From NCBI GenBank assembly GCA_963978895.1, contig OZ022247.1:13642972-13706971 (forward strand): a stretch of DNA of 64,000 nt, written 5' to 3'. Shown here piece after piece: positions 12,301 to 23,640 of the stretch. Below the pieces are notes generated by a model. That model was given only the letters and a program-made list of their open reading frames with translations, made no database searches and was not told the origin of the DNA. The position numbers and the translations under genes were made by a program. The DNA is from Erpobdella octoculata (lineage: Eukaryota; Annelida; Clitellata; Hirudinida; Erpobdellidae). The stretch's first letter is position 1. Every line of letters starts with the position of its first letter.

Positions 12301-14511
12301 CAATTCACCGAAGTAGTAGTCGGCGGGTTTTCCCAATATCCGCCATTGAAGGTTGGGTATTTTGTAGGCGGTTTATTTCATTATCAGCCAATAAAAGTTT
12401 GGTTTTTTCTTAGGCGTTTTTTTCATTATGAGCCATTAAAGGCTCGGTTTTTTCGTAGGATTTTTTTCCAATATCGCCAATAAAAGTTTTTTTTGTATAT
12501 TAGCCGTTACAGTTTTTTTTCGCAGGCTGTTTTTTCCGATACCTTTAAATAAATATTGTGTTTTTCGTAAGCTGTTATTTCCAAAAACATCCAATATAGG
12601 TTTTTTTTCGTAGGCGGTTTTTCACTATCACCCAATAAATATGTTTTTTTTGTAGGCTGTTTTTTCTATTATCACCCATTAAAGGTTTTTTTTCCAAGGC
12701 AGATTTTCCTAAATCATTCATTCAAAGAGAAGACCATTCCAAAACGTGTTCAAGTGAAAAATCATCTGCTACTGGCTAAAATAGTCACACGCTTCGCTTG
12801 CGAAGCGTGCGTTTAGTTATTACCATAATAGCGCATTGGTGTTGTTTTTGAGCTTTGAGTGCGACTACTTATACTTTTAATATGTAAAACCTCACACGCT
12901 TCGCGTGCGAAGCGTGCCTCACTTCCTAACATAAAAGCGCTATGATGTATATTAAAGGTTGTTTTTTTCGTAGGCGGTTTTTTCAAATTTAGCCATTCAA
13001 AGAGAAGACCATTCCAAAACGTTTCCAAGTGAAAAATCATCTGCGACTAGCTGAAAAATCACACGCTTCGCGCGCGAAGCGTGCGTCAAGTGCTGGTTCC
13101 CTACTATAAAAGCGCAATGATGTAATATGTATGTCACCCGATTACCATCTGCAGGTCTGAAAAAACTCACGTTGATAGATTATGAGACGCTGAACACAAT
13201 TTGTTAAGCCACTTTATGTTAAAAATGTTTAAATAAAAAGTTATTAGCCGCGAAAGTTTAACGCTTTGCGGATATATATAATGCATCGTACGTCATCACT
13301 AAATATAAACAAGTTGAAAATAAAGAAATCACCGAAGTATACTACTTCGGCGGAGTTTTTCTAATTTTGGGATTACGTCATCACACCTTATAAACAAATT
13401 GAAAATAAACAAATCAGCGAAGTAGAATATTTTTCAAAGCGTGTTTTCCCAAAAATGAGATTACGTCATCACTCAATATAAACAAGTTGAAAATAAATAA
13501 AGTAAACGGTTGGCGTTTTTCATTCTCCGCCATTGAAGGTTGGTTTTATCGGGGGGGTTTTCCCATTATCAGCCATTGAATGTGGGTTTTTTTCATAGGC
13601 GGATTTTCAATATCAGCCATTAAATGTTTTTTTAAAGAGTGTTTATTAGTAGGGGGGTTTTTTCATTATTTGCCAATATTACTTTTTTCTACTTTTTTCG
13701 TTGGCGGTTTTTTCAATATCAGCGATTAAAAGTTGTTTTTTTGTAAGTCGTTTCTATATAAGCAATTAAAGGTTGGTTTTTAAGAAAGCCGGTCCAAAAC
13801 GTGCTCAATCATTTGCGCCTGGCTGAAAAACTTCAAACGCTTTTAAATTGGTTTTTCGTAGGTGGGTTTTTTTATTATCAGCCATTAAATGTTGGGTTTT
13901 TTCGTTGGGGGTTTTTTCAATAACTGCTATTGAAGGTTGTTTTTCATAGGCGGTTTTTTCATTATCAACCATTTAAGGTTGTGTTTTTCGCAGTCGGTTA
14001 TTTCCAAAACCATCCAATATAGTTTTTTTTGTAGGTGCTTTTTTCACTATCACCCAATAAATGTGTTTTTTTTCGTAGGCTGTTTTTCTCAATATCGCCC
14101 ATTAAATGTTTTTTTTCGTAGGTAGTTTTTCCAAAATCATCCAATCAAAGAGAAGACCATTCCAAATCATCTGCTACTGGCTAAAATAGTCACACGCTTC
14201 GTTTGCGAAGCGTGCGTAAAGCAAAAATGTTGTTTTTGAGCTTATAGTGCGATTTGAATGCGACTACCTTTTATTAATATGTAAAAACTCACACGCTTCG
14301 CGCGCGAAGCGTGCGTCAAGTGCTGGTTCCTAACATAAAAGCGCAATAATGTATTATGTATGTCACCCGATTAGCATCTGCAGGTCTGAAAAAACTCACG
14401 TTGATAGATTAATAATAATTTCCTATTATTGGAAACTTTGACGTTTTGCGGATATATTTTGAGCATACGTCATAACTCAATATAAACATGTTGAAAATGA
14501 ATAAATCACCA

Positions 14512-14690
14512 ACTCCGCCTCGCTAATTGCGAGCCAGTCCCAAGCCTGGATAAAGGAGGAGGGACAGTTAAAAGGATCAAACTTTGATCCACGACAGGAA
14601 GTATTTGTGTGCTTCCTACATACAGCCAATTCAGTGTTAAAACACTTGGTGTAAAGGACTATAAACTATCATAAAAAAAAAGAATAAATC
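14512..14690 (+). repeat. SINE/LINE-tail-like insertion in the satellite
   Basis: A GC-richer block (CGAGCCAGTCCCAAGCCTGG, then GGATAAAGGAGGAGGG) ends AAACACTTGGTGTAAAGGAC and CTATAAACTATCATAAAAAA. The last part recurs at 25612-25660. The poly-A-like end suggests a retroposed element; the parent was not identified. Confidence 0.5.
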
Positions 14691-16099
14691 ACCGGCGGGT
14701 TTTCCCAATATCAGCCATCGAAGGTTGGGTTTTTTTGTAGGCGGTTTTTTTCATTATCAGACATTAAAGGTTGGGTTTTTTCGTAGGATGTTTTTCCAAA
14801 ATTGCACAATAATAGTTTTTTCCGTAATTTTTTTTCTATATTAGACCTTACAGTTTGTTTTTTTTCGTAGGCTGTTTTTCCGATACCATTCAATAAATAT
14901 TGTGTTTTCCGTAGGCTGTTATTTCAAAATACATCCAATATAGGTTTTTTTCGTAGGCGGCTTTTTGACTATCACCCAATAAATATGGATTTTTTTCCAA
15001 TATCACCCATTATTGGTTTTTTTTGTAGGCAGATTTTTTAAAATCATCCAATCAAAGAGAAGACCATTCCAAAAAGTTTTCAAGTGAAAATTCATCAGCT
15101 ACTGGCTAAAATAGTCACACGCTTCGTTTGCTAAGCGTGCGTAAAGTTATTACTATAATAGCGCATTGGTGTTGTTTTTGAGCTTAGAGTGCGATTTGAG
15201 TACAACTACTTTTACTATTTTTATGTAAAAACTCACACGCTTCGCGCGCGAAGCGTGCGTCAAGTGCTGGTTTCCCTACTATAAAAGCGCAATGATGTAT
15301 GTATTATGTATGTCACACGATTACCATCTGCAGGTCTGAAAAAACTCACGTTGATAGATTATGAGACGCTGAACACGGTTTGTTAGGGCACTTTTTTTGC
15401 TAAAATGTTTAAATAAAAAGTTATTAGCCGCGAAAGTTCTACGCTTTGCGGATATATATAATGCATCGTACGTCATCTTTCAATATAAACAAGTTGAAAA
15501 TAAATAAATCACCGAAGTAGTAGTCGGCGGGTTTTCCCCAATTTTAAACAAGTTGTAAATTATTATTAACGACAATTTACTATTTTGCAATTATTATTCC
15601 TCTTATTTTAATTATTAATAATATTATTATTAACGAAAATTAACTAATTTGCTAATATTATTCCTATTATTGGAAAGTTCGACGCTTTGCGGATACATTT
15701 AATAAAATTATTATTAACAAAATTTTACTATTTCGGAATTATTATTCCTCATATTTTAATTATTAATAATATTATTATTTACGAAAATTTACTAATTTGC
15801 TAATATTATTCCTATTATTGGAAAGTTCGACGCTTTGCGGATATATTTAATGAAATTATTATTAACGACATTTTACTATTTTGCAATTATTATTCCTCTT
15901 ATTTTAATTATTAATAATATTATTATTAACGAAGGCGGTTTTTTTCATTATCAGCCATTAAAGGTTGGGTTTTTTCTTAGGCTTTTTTTCCTTATCACCC
16001 AATAAATGTTGTTTTTTTCGTAGGCTGTTTTTCCCGATCTCATCGAATAAATATTGTGTTTTTCGTAGTAGGTTTTTTCACTATCACACAATAAAATGC

Positions 16100-16182
16100 A
16101 AAAAATTTAATAAAAATCTGTTCAGCCGTTTCGGAGGAGTTCACTTTCAAACACTATGACACGAGATTTTTATATATATAGA
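16100..16182 (-). mobile_element. Helitron 5' terminus
   Basis: The minus strand begins TCTATATATATAAAAATCTC and continues through ACTCCTCCGAAACGGCTGAA and ATTTTTATTAAATTTTTTGC. I recognise this layout from animal Helitron 5' ends (TC start, A/T-rich first 15 bases, then a GAAACGGCTGAAC-type block). The preceding base is A (complement of T at 16183), as expected for A^T insertion. Confidence 0.75.
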
Positions 16183-17253
16183 TAGATAGATTGTCATCTT
16201 TATTATTACCCTTTTGAACAAAATGGTAAAGCAGATGATAGACTGGTTACCCCTAATTAGCAGCATATTTTTCCGGTGCGTTTTCTTGGATTGATCAAAA
16301 CCTTCAAAAGCTTACAGGAATGCACAAATATATATTTGATTTTAATCCCTATCTGATGCTTTGTACCACGTATTAAAATTATAAAAGCGGAGGTGACTAT
16401 ATAGTTTTGTGGCTGTTTCATTTTTTTTGTTTTTTAGAGATTGCAGTGCAAAAATGTATAAGGTTTTGGAAAAACTTTGTGAGACCCTTCCCTGAAATCA
16501 GCTATTTTTGGAGGCAGAAGTATTTAAGGTTTTCCTAAAATTTTGGAAAAGTACCTATTACGATTGCCTTCCCCGATCATCAGCTTTGTTTGGAGGAAAA
16601 GTTGGCAGATGAGATTTTCTAGGTGCGCATTCCTTTGACTTTGCATTCAATTGCAGTTACTCGGGTGTCTTGACCTATTCCACTAAACTCGTGTTATTAT
16701 TGGTGTAAGCAACCTTAACTTTGAAATGGAAAAACATATTGTGCAAAAACAGTTGTTTAACCAATATTTTAATGTTTTAAATTAAGAATCAATAAACTGA
16801 AATTACAATGCAAACTACCTATTTGCTAAAGCATGGCGCTGCCCCTGTTCCCAAAATCTTGTATCCAGCTTTGATAGCTACTTCTTAAAAAAATTCAAAA
16901 CTTTTTATACTTTTCTCCAAAAAGAGCATATCATTGGGCGAAAGTATTTGCAGCTACTTTTCCAAAAACGTTTCAACTATTTGTTTTCTAAATTAAAATT
17001 TTTTCGCAAAATCCTTAGGGGATTGCCCCCTTTCCCCCGCAAATGACGCCCATGCATAAAAACAGTTTTCATGGTCAAAAGTTGCTTATACAGTTCCCTA
17101 GATTTTGCTTAAAAGTGACAGTTTTCTCTTTTACATCTTCTGAAATGAGCTCCAGCGCGAACAATATATTAATATAGTCATAGTGCTTAGTATTGTAAGA
17201 CAGAATAGCTCCACTGAATCCGTTTATCCAATCATGAAATATATTATTTTTAT
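16183..17253. other. non-coding DNA, no gene seen
   Basis: Mixed AT-rich sequence between the satellite and the short-LTR element. It has no supported frame, RNA gene or recognised repeat apart from a short GATA run at 16181-16190. Confidence 0.45.
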
Positions 17254-17421
17254 TGCCATCTATGGTCCTGGTTTCGGTTTTCCCATCTATTGATATCCAG
17301 AAAAGTAGTATTATTATATTAGAAGGTACAAATAGGATTTATCAAGCTTCATTTATTATCATCCAATAAACTACAAAACCATCCTATTGTGCCCGATAAA
17401 CGTTTGGTGATATCGTAACTA
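17254..17421 (+). repeat. left LTR of the short-LTR element
   Basis: Matches 19520-19686 with only a few differences (for example ATATCCAGAAAAG against ATATCCCGAAAAG, and CCATCCTATTGTGCCC against CCATTCTATTGAGCCC). Confidence 0.8.
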
Positions 17422-17446
17422 TGGTGTCAGAAGTTGGACCAAAAGA

Positions 17447-17608
17447 ATGGTTTTGCAGTTACTTGAAGAACTTTCCAATAATGATTTGAAGCGGGAGCTC
17501 AAAAAACGAAAGCTCAACGATAAAGGAAAAAAGTCTGATTTCGTGGACCGCCTCCGGACATCATTGGAGGACAATTGGTTTGACCAGAGGAGTACGAGTT
17601 TAATGTAG
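17447..17608 (+). CDS. SAP-domain mini-ORF of the LTR element
   Basis: A 53-codon frame starts 25 bp after the primer-binding-site-like sequence. Residues 9-42 fit the SAP pattern of two amphipathic helices (LSNNDLKRELKKRK ... GKKSDFVDRL), a small DNA-binding fold that often opens gag-like proteins of animal LTR elements. It stops at TAG 17606. One base change in frame just before the stop would continue into YEFNVEDELTEALNQAL, so the original protein was probably longer and this is its broken remainder. Confidence 0.5.
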   Translation: MVLQLLEELSNNDLKRELKKRKLNDKGKKSDFVDRLRTSLEDNWFDQRSTSLM

Positions 17609-18204
17609 AGGATGAATTGACGGAAGCTCTGAACCAGGCATTGTTTTAAGGATGGAGTCGAACCAATTTGTGGAGTCCAAACCATCAATAGTGGACTCCA
17701 GAGCATGAAAATGTGGAGTTCAATTTTGAATGCAACGAAGCAGCTGATAATGCATCCCAAAATTTTTCAAACGTAACAGAGAAGAAATTGCAGCGGCCCT
17801 TTTACACATTTTTGGGGTTCAAAACCATTTAAAGAAGCCCACTTCAAACTCAGAGGGGCGATGCCCCCTCCCTGTCTCCCCGAAACGACGTCCCTGATGC
17901 ATTGTAATTTATGAAAATGCTGTTCCAAGTGTCTAAAAGTGGGCTCTATTAAAGTCCATTTACACCCAAAAGCTGGGGAAGTTTCCAACGCTCCTCCAGA
18001 GCCCCTAGTTGCGAATGGCTCGCTTCGTTCACTTCGTCCACATTGATGGGAATGTGGAATCCGAAAAATTCCTTTAAATAATCCCTGCTCTGAACAAGTT
18101 AATGGAAGAAAACAGGGCGGCGTTGGAAGCTGCTCTGTTTGCATAAAGAATCTAGAGCAGCCATGAACAAAATGAAAAAGAAAAACTAAGCGACACAGCA
18201 GGAA

Positions 18205-19407
18205 ATGAAGAAATTGATTCTTGGTGGTGAGGTCGATCCTGAAAACAAAATAGCAGCAGCCGGTCCGGCGTTGCTGTCAGAAAACGACAACAAAGATGAA
18301 GAAAATGGGAATGTTTCTGACATTGGTTTGCCTGGGTTTAATCTGGACAGTACGACTGTTGAAAATTTGGTCGCAGGGATGGCTGAGGCAGTGGTGGAGA
18401 CGGTTCTGGACCAGCGCGCTGCTGGTGAAGAAAATGATGTGGGTTGCTGCGGCGAAACCCAGTTTGAACTGGAGTCCACCAGCTGTGTCTCAGATCATAT
18501 GACAGATGACGGCCGTACAGACTGCACAGGTCAGGTGTGTCACGAAGAGAACAGTGAAAGGACGAGTGGTCCAGTTTTGTATCGGAATGCCTGTTTAAGT
18601 GATGCTGCCCCGGATGTTGCAGAACAGTTTGAGTGCTACTGGACTCTGACAGATTTTGAGGAGGTCGTCGGATCCGTCGGAGAGGTCTCGGAAGATTGCT
18701 TGATTGAGGTTTCCAGAGATGTCCCTGTTGTTGAAAACATTTTTGACAGTTTTGTGTTTGGTCGCGGCTGCTTAAATGGGGTGTGTGGTGATGACGCTTG
18801 TGATGCGGCGTCTGGACAGGGTGTTTCACGGTTTCTGCATGGCGGACCGGATTTATTGGGTGGTCGTCTGTTCCGAGACATTGGGGTGGGGTTGGACTTT
18901 GAGAAAAGTAATCTTGGAATAGATGGAGCGGAGCTCCAGGCGATGTCTGTTGATCGGAGCGCCTTTGTGAGTGATGCCACCCCGGATGAATCGGTTGAGA
19001 AGGTTGCTGCCCTAGATGTTGCGGAACAACATGAAAGTACTTCTACGGATGCTAGTGCCTCAGCTCAGAATGGTTTGGTTAATGATTTTGTGTTTTGGTG
19101 GTGGCTCGCGGGAGTGGAGCTGAAGCTTAGGACGGTCGAACAGTTTTGCATCAACGACAATCTTGTGTTTGGGGGCTGGAGGAGCGGTGGGAGGTCGAAA
19201 ACTGACCATGTTGTGCAGCTACGGCTTCGGTTGCGTGGAGCCGTCGGTAACCTAATGGGGGCCCGCTGTGATCGACAGTCATATAATGAAGAACGATTTG
19301 GCATGGTATTCAAGTCCACAAAACCGAATCGAAAGTTCGCACAGGCTCCATCAAGACTGGAAGAGACTGCGTCAAACAGTCGAAAGAATTGGTCATGCCG
19401 TTTGTGA
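18205..19407 (+). CDS. unidentified 400-residue acidic ORF inside the LTR element
   Basis: Not recognised. It is an uninterrupted frame of 400 codons with clearly higher GC than its surroundings, which is unlikely by chance in this AT-rich window. The product is acidic and rich in Val, Ser, Glu and Asp. It has an internal repeat: LSDAAPDVAEQFE near residue 133 and VSDATPDESVEKVAALDVAE near residue 255, both followed by Thr/Ser-rich sequence. FVFGRGCLNG and LVFGGWRSGG also look like repeats of each other. No catalytic motif, zinc finger or membrane segment is visible. A second frame (to 19507) runs out just before the polypurine tract, as a pol C-terminus would. It may be a frame-preserved internal domain of a large retrotransposon derivative; function unknown. 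Confidence 0.4.
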   Translation: MKKLILGGEVDPENKIAAAGPALLSENDNKDEENGNVSDIGLPGFNLDSTTVENLVAGMAEAVVETVLDQRAAGEENDVGCCGETQFELESTSCVSDHMTDDGRTDCTGQVCHEENSERTSGPVLYRNACLSDAAPDVAEQFECYWTLTDFEEVVGSVGEVSEDCLIEVSRDVPVVENIFDSFVFGRGCLNGVCGDDACDAASGQGVSRFLHGGPDLLGGRLFRDIGVGLDFEKSNLGIDGAELQAMSVDRSAFVSDATPDESVEKVAALDVAEQHESTSTDASASAQNGLVNDFVFWWWLAGVELKLRTVEQFCINDNLVFGGWRSGGRSKTDHVVQLRLRLRGAVGNLMGARCDRQSYNEERFGMVFKSTKPNRKFAQAPSRLEETASNSRKNWSCRL

Positions 19408-19519
19408 ATTGCGGTCAAGGCCACAAGTGAAGATGAAGGTATTCTCTGTTCGTGGCCTTGCCAGACGTTTCAGAGGAGATTATGATGTTCAGGACGAAAA
19501 AAATTAAGAAGGGGGTAAT

Positions 19520-19686
19520 TGTCATCTATGGTCCTGGTTTCGGTTTTCCCATCTATTGATATCCCGAAAAGTATTATTATTATATTAGAAGGTACAAATA
19601 GGATTTATCAAGCTTCATTTATTATCATCCAATAAACTACAAAACCATTCTATTGAGCCCGATATACGTTTGGTGATATCGTAACA
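19520..19686 (+). repeat. right LTR of the short-LTR element
   Basis: Starts TGTCATCTATGGTCC directly after the polypurine-rich AAGAAGGGGGTAAT and ends GATATCGTAACA. An AATAAAC motif lies in the middle of both LTRs and could act as a poly(A) signal. Confidence 0.8.
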
Positions 19687-19724
19687 ATATAATAGCGTTG
19701 AGATCACTCTCAGGCGCAGTTGCA

Positions 19725-19926
19725 AAATTCTAAAAATGTTACAACCCAACCAAACTCGACCCGAACCGAAGATTTTTAATTTTTAAACTCGAACCCGATA
19801 TTTTGAAAATCGAAAACCCGACCCGATGTTTGAAAAGTTAATAACCCGAACCCGATTTTGGAAAAATGACAACCCGAAAATTCAAAAACCAAAAGAAGCC
19901 ACATAGTCCTACCTGTGACATCCCTA
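19725..19926 (-). repeat. transposon end with AACCCGA subterminal repeats
   Basis: Read on the minus strand it begins GTAGGGATGTCACAGG and carries several diverged TCGGGTTCGGGTT units. The same end with weaker units lies at 41343-41570 beside a hAT C-terminal fragment, so this is probably a solo hAT end. Confidence 0.45.
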
Positions 19927-20213
19927 CCTATGACTATCCCGGTCATCCGTGTTTTTAGGAGAAAGTGTAAAAACTAAAAAGTGACGTACCTGCATCACCC
20001 CACAAGGGATTTCTGGAACCGCCACTGTATATTAGTGTAATCGTAGAATCTATTGGCAGTGCGCGCACTACAAATTAACGCGATTGGCTATTGACAGTGA
20101 GCGGATGCTAGTGTAATTGTAAAATGTGGCAGTTAAGCAATCCACGTTTTAGTTATACAATTTAAAATACAAAATTAATCAAAAATGTTTTTATAACACA
20201 TTAAGCAAGAAAT

Positions 20214-20219
20214 TTTATT
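20214..20219 (-). promoter_or_regulatory. candidate poly(A) signal of the dynein gene
   Basis: AATAAA on the minus strand about 236 bp beyond the dynein stop codon (20455). It is the first perfect AATAAA noticed downstream in a plausible position; AT-rich context makes chance matches common. Confidence 0.35.
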
Positions 20220-20454
20220 TCAAGTGTTAATTTTTAGCAAATGCTTTAAGGCTGGCTATCAAAAAATTAAAGCCATTTATATTCAATTGTAGCACTTTTA
20301 ATGGTAAACTAAGAAAAATGTAGGATACTGAGGAACAAATAAAAGTTAAATTCTCTTGAAATTAATAAAAATTAAATAAATATAACAATTTCATAAAACA
20401 TAAAAGTAAACATCCTTATATAATAGTATATTCAAAATAACATGAGCTAAAAAG

Positions 20455-20661
20455 TCAGTTGTCAAGCTGACACAACAGGGCAACTCCTCTACAAATCCAA
20501 TGCTCTTTTGGATGTTGACTTGGTAATTTCATAGCAATGATAAAGTTTGTTGAATGCCCAGTCGTTGACAAAGTTCCTCGACGTTCGCTCGTGTTGTAAA
20601 CAGGAGCCGTGTAGGATGGACGTTTTACTAGTTCGGTTTTTTGGCAAGGTATTATCCAGAT
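20455..20661 (-). CDS. DNAH3/7/12-like: dynein exon 38: last exon and stop
   Basis: Sixty-eight codons and TGA (20455-20457). [36 protein letters not shown], then [18 protein letters not shown]. Acceptor TTTCAG. It lies 5.1 kb from the previous exon, across transposons; the conserved ends and phase still match exactly. Confidence 0.95.
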   Translation of the reverse strand: MWIIPCQKTELVKRPSYTAPVYNTSERRGTLSTTGHSTNFIIAMKLPSQHPKEHWICRGVALLCQLDN

Positions 20662-22066
20662 CTGAAATAAAAATAGTCATTAAACACAGAAGTATGTAAT
20701 CATATTTTTTTCATAGAGGCCATTATAGATCTTAATGGGATACTAAAGTTCATGCACATTAAACCATGGACCTGTCACAAAAATTATACAATACTGAAAC
20801 AAGCAGAAATAAATAAAATGATCTTTCATTTTAGCAACCCAAAGAAATACTAGGAGGCTGATGAAAAACATGAAAATATTACATTTTTAATCAAACTGAT
20901 ACAAAACAAATTTTTTTAAATTTATCTTTCATTAAAACTTAATAGATTGCATTGTCATGGGGAAATAGTTTAAGTGAAAAGTCAGCTCGACTGAATAAAA
21001 GTCAAAGTACAAAATTTCAACACAAACAAAGAGTACATATAAACACATAATTAAAAAATAAAATTGGAAACATAAAAACATTTTTTCCTAATAAAAACCT
21101 CAACGGCCTTTTAATACTACTCTCCTTTATGTTGAGAAGAGGTCACGATAGTTTCCACATACAAATACAATTGTTAAACACTAAGATTTATATGAACAAA
21201 ATATTCGGCCACACAACACGTGATGTTTTTGATTACTCACATTTTATTGGTCCCTGCCTTAGACATATGAGCCGGGGAGTATTTCCCCGGATTCTAAAAA
21301 TTAAGGGAAAATGGGCTGAAAATTCAGGCAAAACAGGTTCTCAAAACTCTCAAAAATAACCTTTAACTACTGCTGATATCAAATGTTTACCAGAACCTAA
21401 TTACTAAATGTAATACATACCTGCCAATTTTCAAATAAAATGAAAATAAGAGTTTGCTTTCATTTTTATAAAAAAAAAATTATCTTTTTGTAACTAAGAA
21501 ATTAGTTTGAACAGTTCCTAAGATTACACTTCACTAAATATATTCCAACTATTAGACTGGCTTGGACTTTATAACAATTTTCTTGTGCACTAAAAAGTAT
21601 AAAATATTATTCCTATGAGCTTGGCAGAATTTCTGAATAACTTGGTCACATTATGGTAACATACTTTATAACAGTTTCTAATTCATAAACAACAGAAAAC
21701 TTTGGGCTCATTATTTTTTATAAATGTTTGTTTTAGAGAGGTTTTGATGTTGTGTATACGCACAACGTTTTTCATTGTATATGAATTAGACACTGTTATA
21801 AAGTATGTTACCATAATGTGACCAAGCTATTCAGAAATTCTGTCAGGCTCATAGGAACATTATTTTATACTTTTCAAGGTGCAAAAAAAGATTTTTTTTA
21901 AATGTATTTTTTATTATGTAAAAATTTTCTACTTTTTCGATTTTGATGGGTGAAATTTTGCAAGCATTTGAGCTTTTAGATTAAATGTATTGTGGCAATG
22001 TCTACAAAAATTTTAAAACGGGTTTTCATTATTTCAAAATTATTTGCGTTAAAACAGCGCACTTGG

Positions 22067-22137
<71 letters not shown>

Positions 22138-23548
22138 TATATATCTATATATATAAAAGAACATGTCCTGACTGACTGACTGACTGATGACTGACTGACT
22201 GATAATCAACGCCGAGCTCAAACGCCTCATCCTAGGAACGTGAAATTTGAAACTTATATTACTTTTATAGCGTAAACATCCGCTAAGAAAGGATTGTTGA
22301 AAATTTTCCTCCTGAGGGGAAAAAACTGGAAAACAAACTTTTTTCTAAAACAATGTATATCTCGAAAACCAAAAATGAAGAGATTTTGAAATTTGGTATA
22401 TAGATTCTCTTTGAAAAATAAAAAGATACGTGTTTCACCATTTTTTGAAAATTCGGTTTCCCAGACCTCAAATGTGGGCTGGAAAATTGGGTTATTTGGT
22501 TTTTAAAGTAGCTTCTACTCAAAAACTGTTAATGCTACATGAGTAAAAATTAGTATTTAGTTTTTAGTCCAAAAATAATGAAATACGTGTTTTAGCATTT
22601 TTTGAAAATTTGGTTTCCAGGACTTCAAATGTGGGGTGGAAAATAGGGCTAATTGTCTTTTATAGTAACTGCTACTCAAAAACAGTAAATACCACAGATC
22701 TAAAAATTATTATTTAGTTTCTTTTCTAAAAATAAAGATATACGTGTTTCACCATTTTTTACAAATTTGGTTTCCCGGACCTCGAATGTGGGTTGGAAAA
22801 TTGGGTTATTTGGTTTTTAAAGTAGCTTCTACTCAAAAACTGTTAATGCTACAAAAGTAAAAATTAGTATTTAGTTTCTACTCTAAAAATAATGATATAC
22901 GGGTTTCACAATTTTTTGAAAATTTGGTTTCCAGGACTTCAAATGTGGGGTGGAAAATAGGGTTATTTGGTTTTTAAAGTAACTGCTACTCAACAACTGT
23001 AATTGCCACAGATGTAAAAATTAATACTTAGTATCTACTCAAAAAAAAAGATATACGTGTTTCATCATTTTTTGGGTTATTTGGTTTTTAAAGTAGCTTC
23101 TACTCAAAAACTGTTAATGCTACAAAAGTAAAAATTAGTATTTAGTTTCTACTCTAAAAATAATGATATACGGGTTTCACAATTTTTGAAAATTTGGTTT
23201 CCAGGACTTCAAATGTGGGGTGGAAAATAGGGTTATTTGGTTTTTAAAGTAACTGCTACTCAACAACTGTAATTGCCACAGATGTAAAAATTAATACTTA
23301 GTATCTACTCAAAAAAAAAGATATACGTGTTTCATCATTTTTTGGGTTATTTGGTTTTTAAAGTAGCTGCTACTCAAAAACTGTTAATGCTACAGAAGTA
23401 AAAATTAGTATTTAGTTTTTACTCCAAAAATAATGAAATACGTGTTTTAGCATTTTTTGAAAAATTTGGTTTCCAGGACCTCCAATGTAAGGTGCAAAAT
23501 AGAGTTATTTGATTTTAAAAATTACTGCTACTCAAAAAATGTAAGTGG

Positions 23549-23640
<92 letters not shown>

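Larger units (their letters stand above)
7281..16182 (-). repeat. Helitron-headed higher-order satellite array, about 8.9 kb
   Basis: Two repeat levels are visible. The lower level is short units of about 45-60 bp built on TTTTTTTCGTAGGCTGTTTT plus a spacer such as CAATATCGCCCATTAAA. The higher level is units of about 0.95-1.7 kb that also contain AGAGAAGACCATTCCAAAAC, two GC-rich palindromes, ATAAAAGCGCAATGATGT, ACTCACGTTGATAGATTATG, GCCGCGAAAGTTTAACGC, and an AT-rich TTATTATTCCTCTTATTTTA block. At least seven higher-order units run left to right. The right edge on the minus strand is a Helitron 5' terminus, A|TCTATATATATAAAAATCTC, with TC at 16182-16181. No CTAG-type 3' end is visible on the left, where the array meets gypsy pol. 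All frames in it are repeat translations; no gene is supported. Confidence 0.8.
17254..19686 (+). mobile_element. short-LTR retroelement (TRIM/LARD-like), 2.4 kb
   Basis: Two direct repeats of about 167 bp (17254-17421 and 19520-19686) are nearly identical over their length. Both start TG(C/T)CATCTATGGTCC, and the right copy ends in CA. A primer-binding-site-like TGGTGTCAGAAGTTGG follows the left repeat at once (17422), and a polypurine run AAGAAGGGGG (19506-19515) precedes the right one, so transcription runs left to right. The interior lacks protease, reverse transcriptase and integrase. It holds a SAP mini-ORF and a 400-codon frame. No target-site duplication was seen. Confidence 0.7.

Noticed and set aside
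7308..16159. Many short frames rich in KKPPTKKT, YEKK or FFVG motifs
   Set aside because: These are satellite unit translations, repeated out of frame with each other, with no homology or start context.
7281..16182. CRISPR-like regular array with palindromes
   Set aside because: Units are long, irregular and diverged, there are no spacers of constant length, and the context is a eukaryotic genome.
17767..18144. Minus-strand 125-residue frame opposite the LTR element interior
   Set aside because: No similarity, opposite to the element's transcription direction, and bounded by the LTR element; likely chance in GC-richer DNA.
18338..19424. Several minus-strand and alternative frames over the 400-codon ORF
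   Set aside because: Shadow frames in GC-richer DNA; the plus-strand frame is longest and lies between the PBS-like and polypurine sequences.
21976..22230. YIYIYI-rich frames over TA microsatellites
   Set aside because: Simple-repeat translations; the same at 24591-24965, 25000, 59147-59335, 63120-63629.
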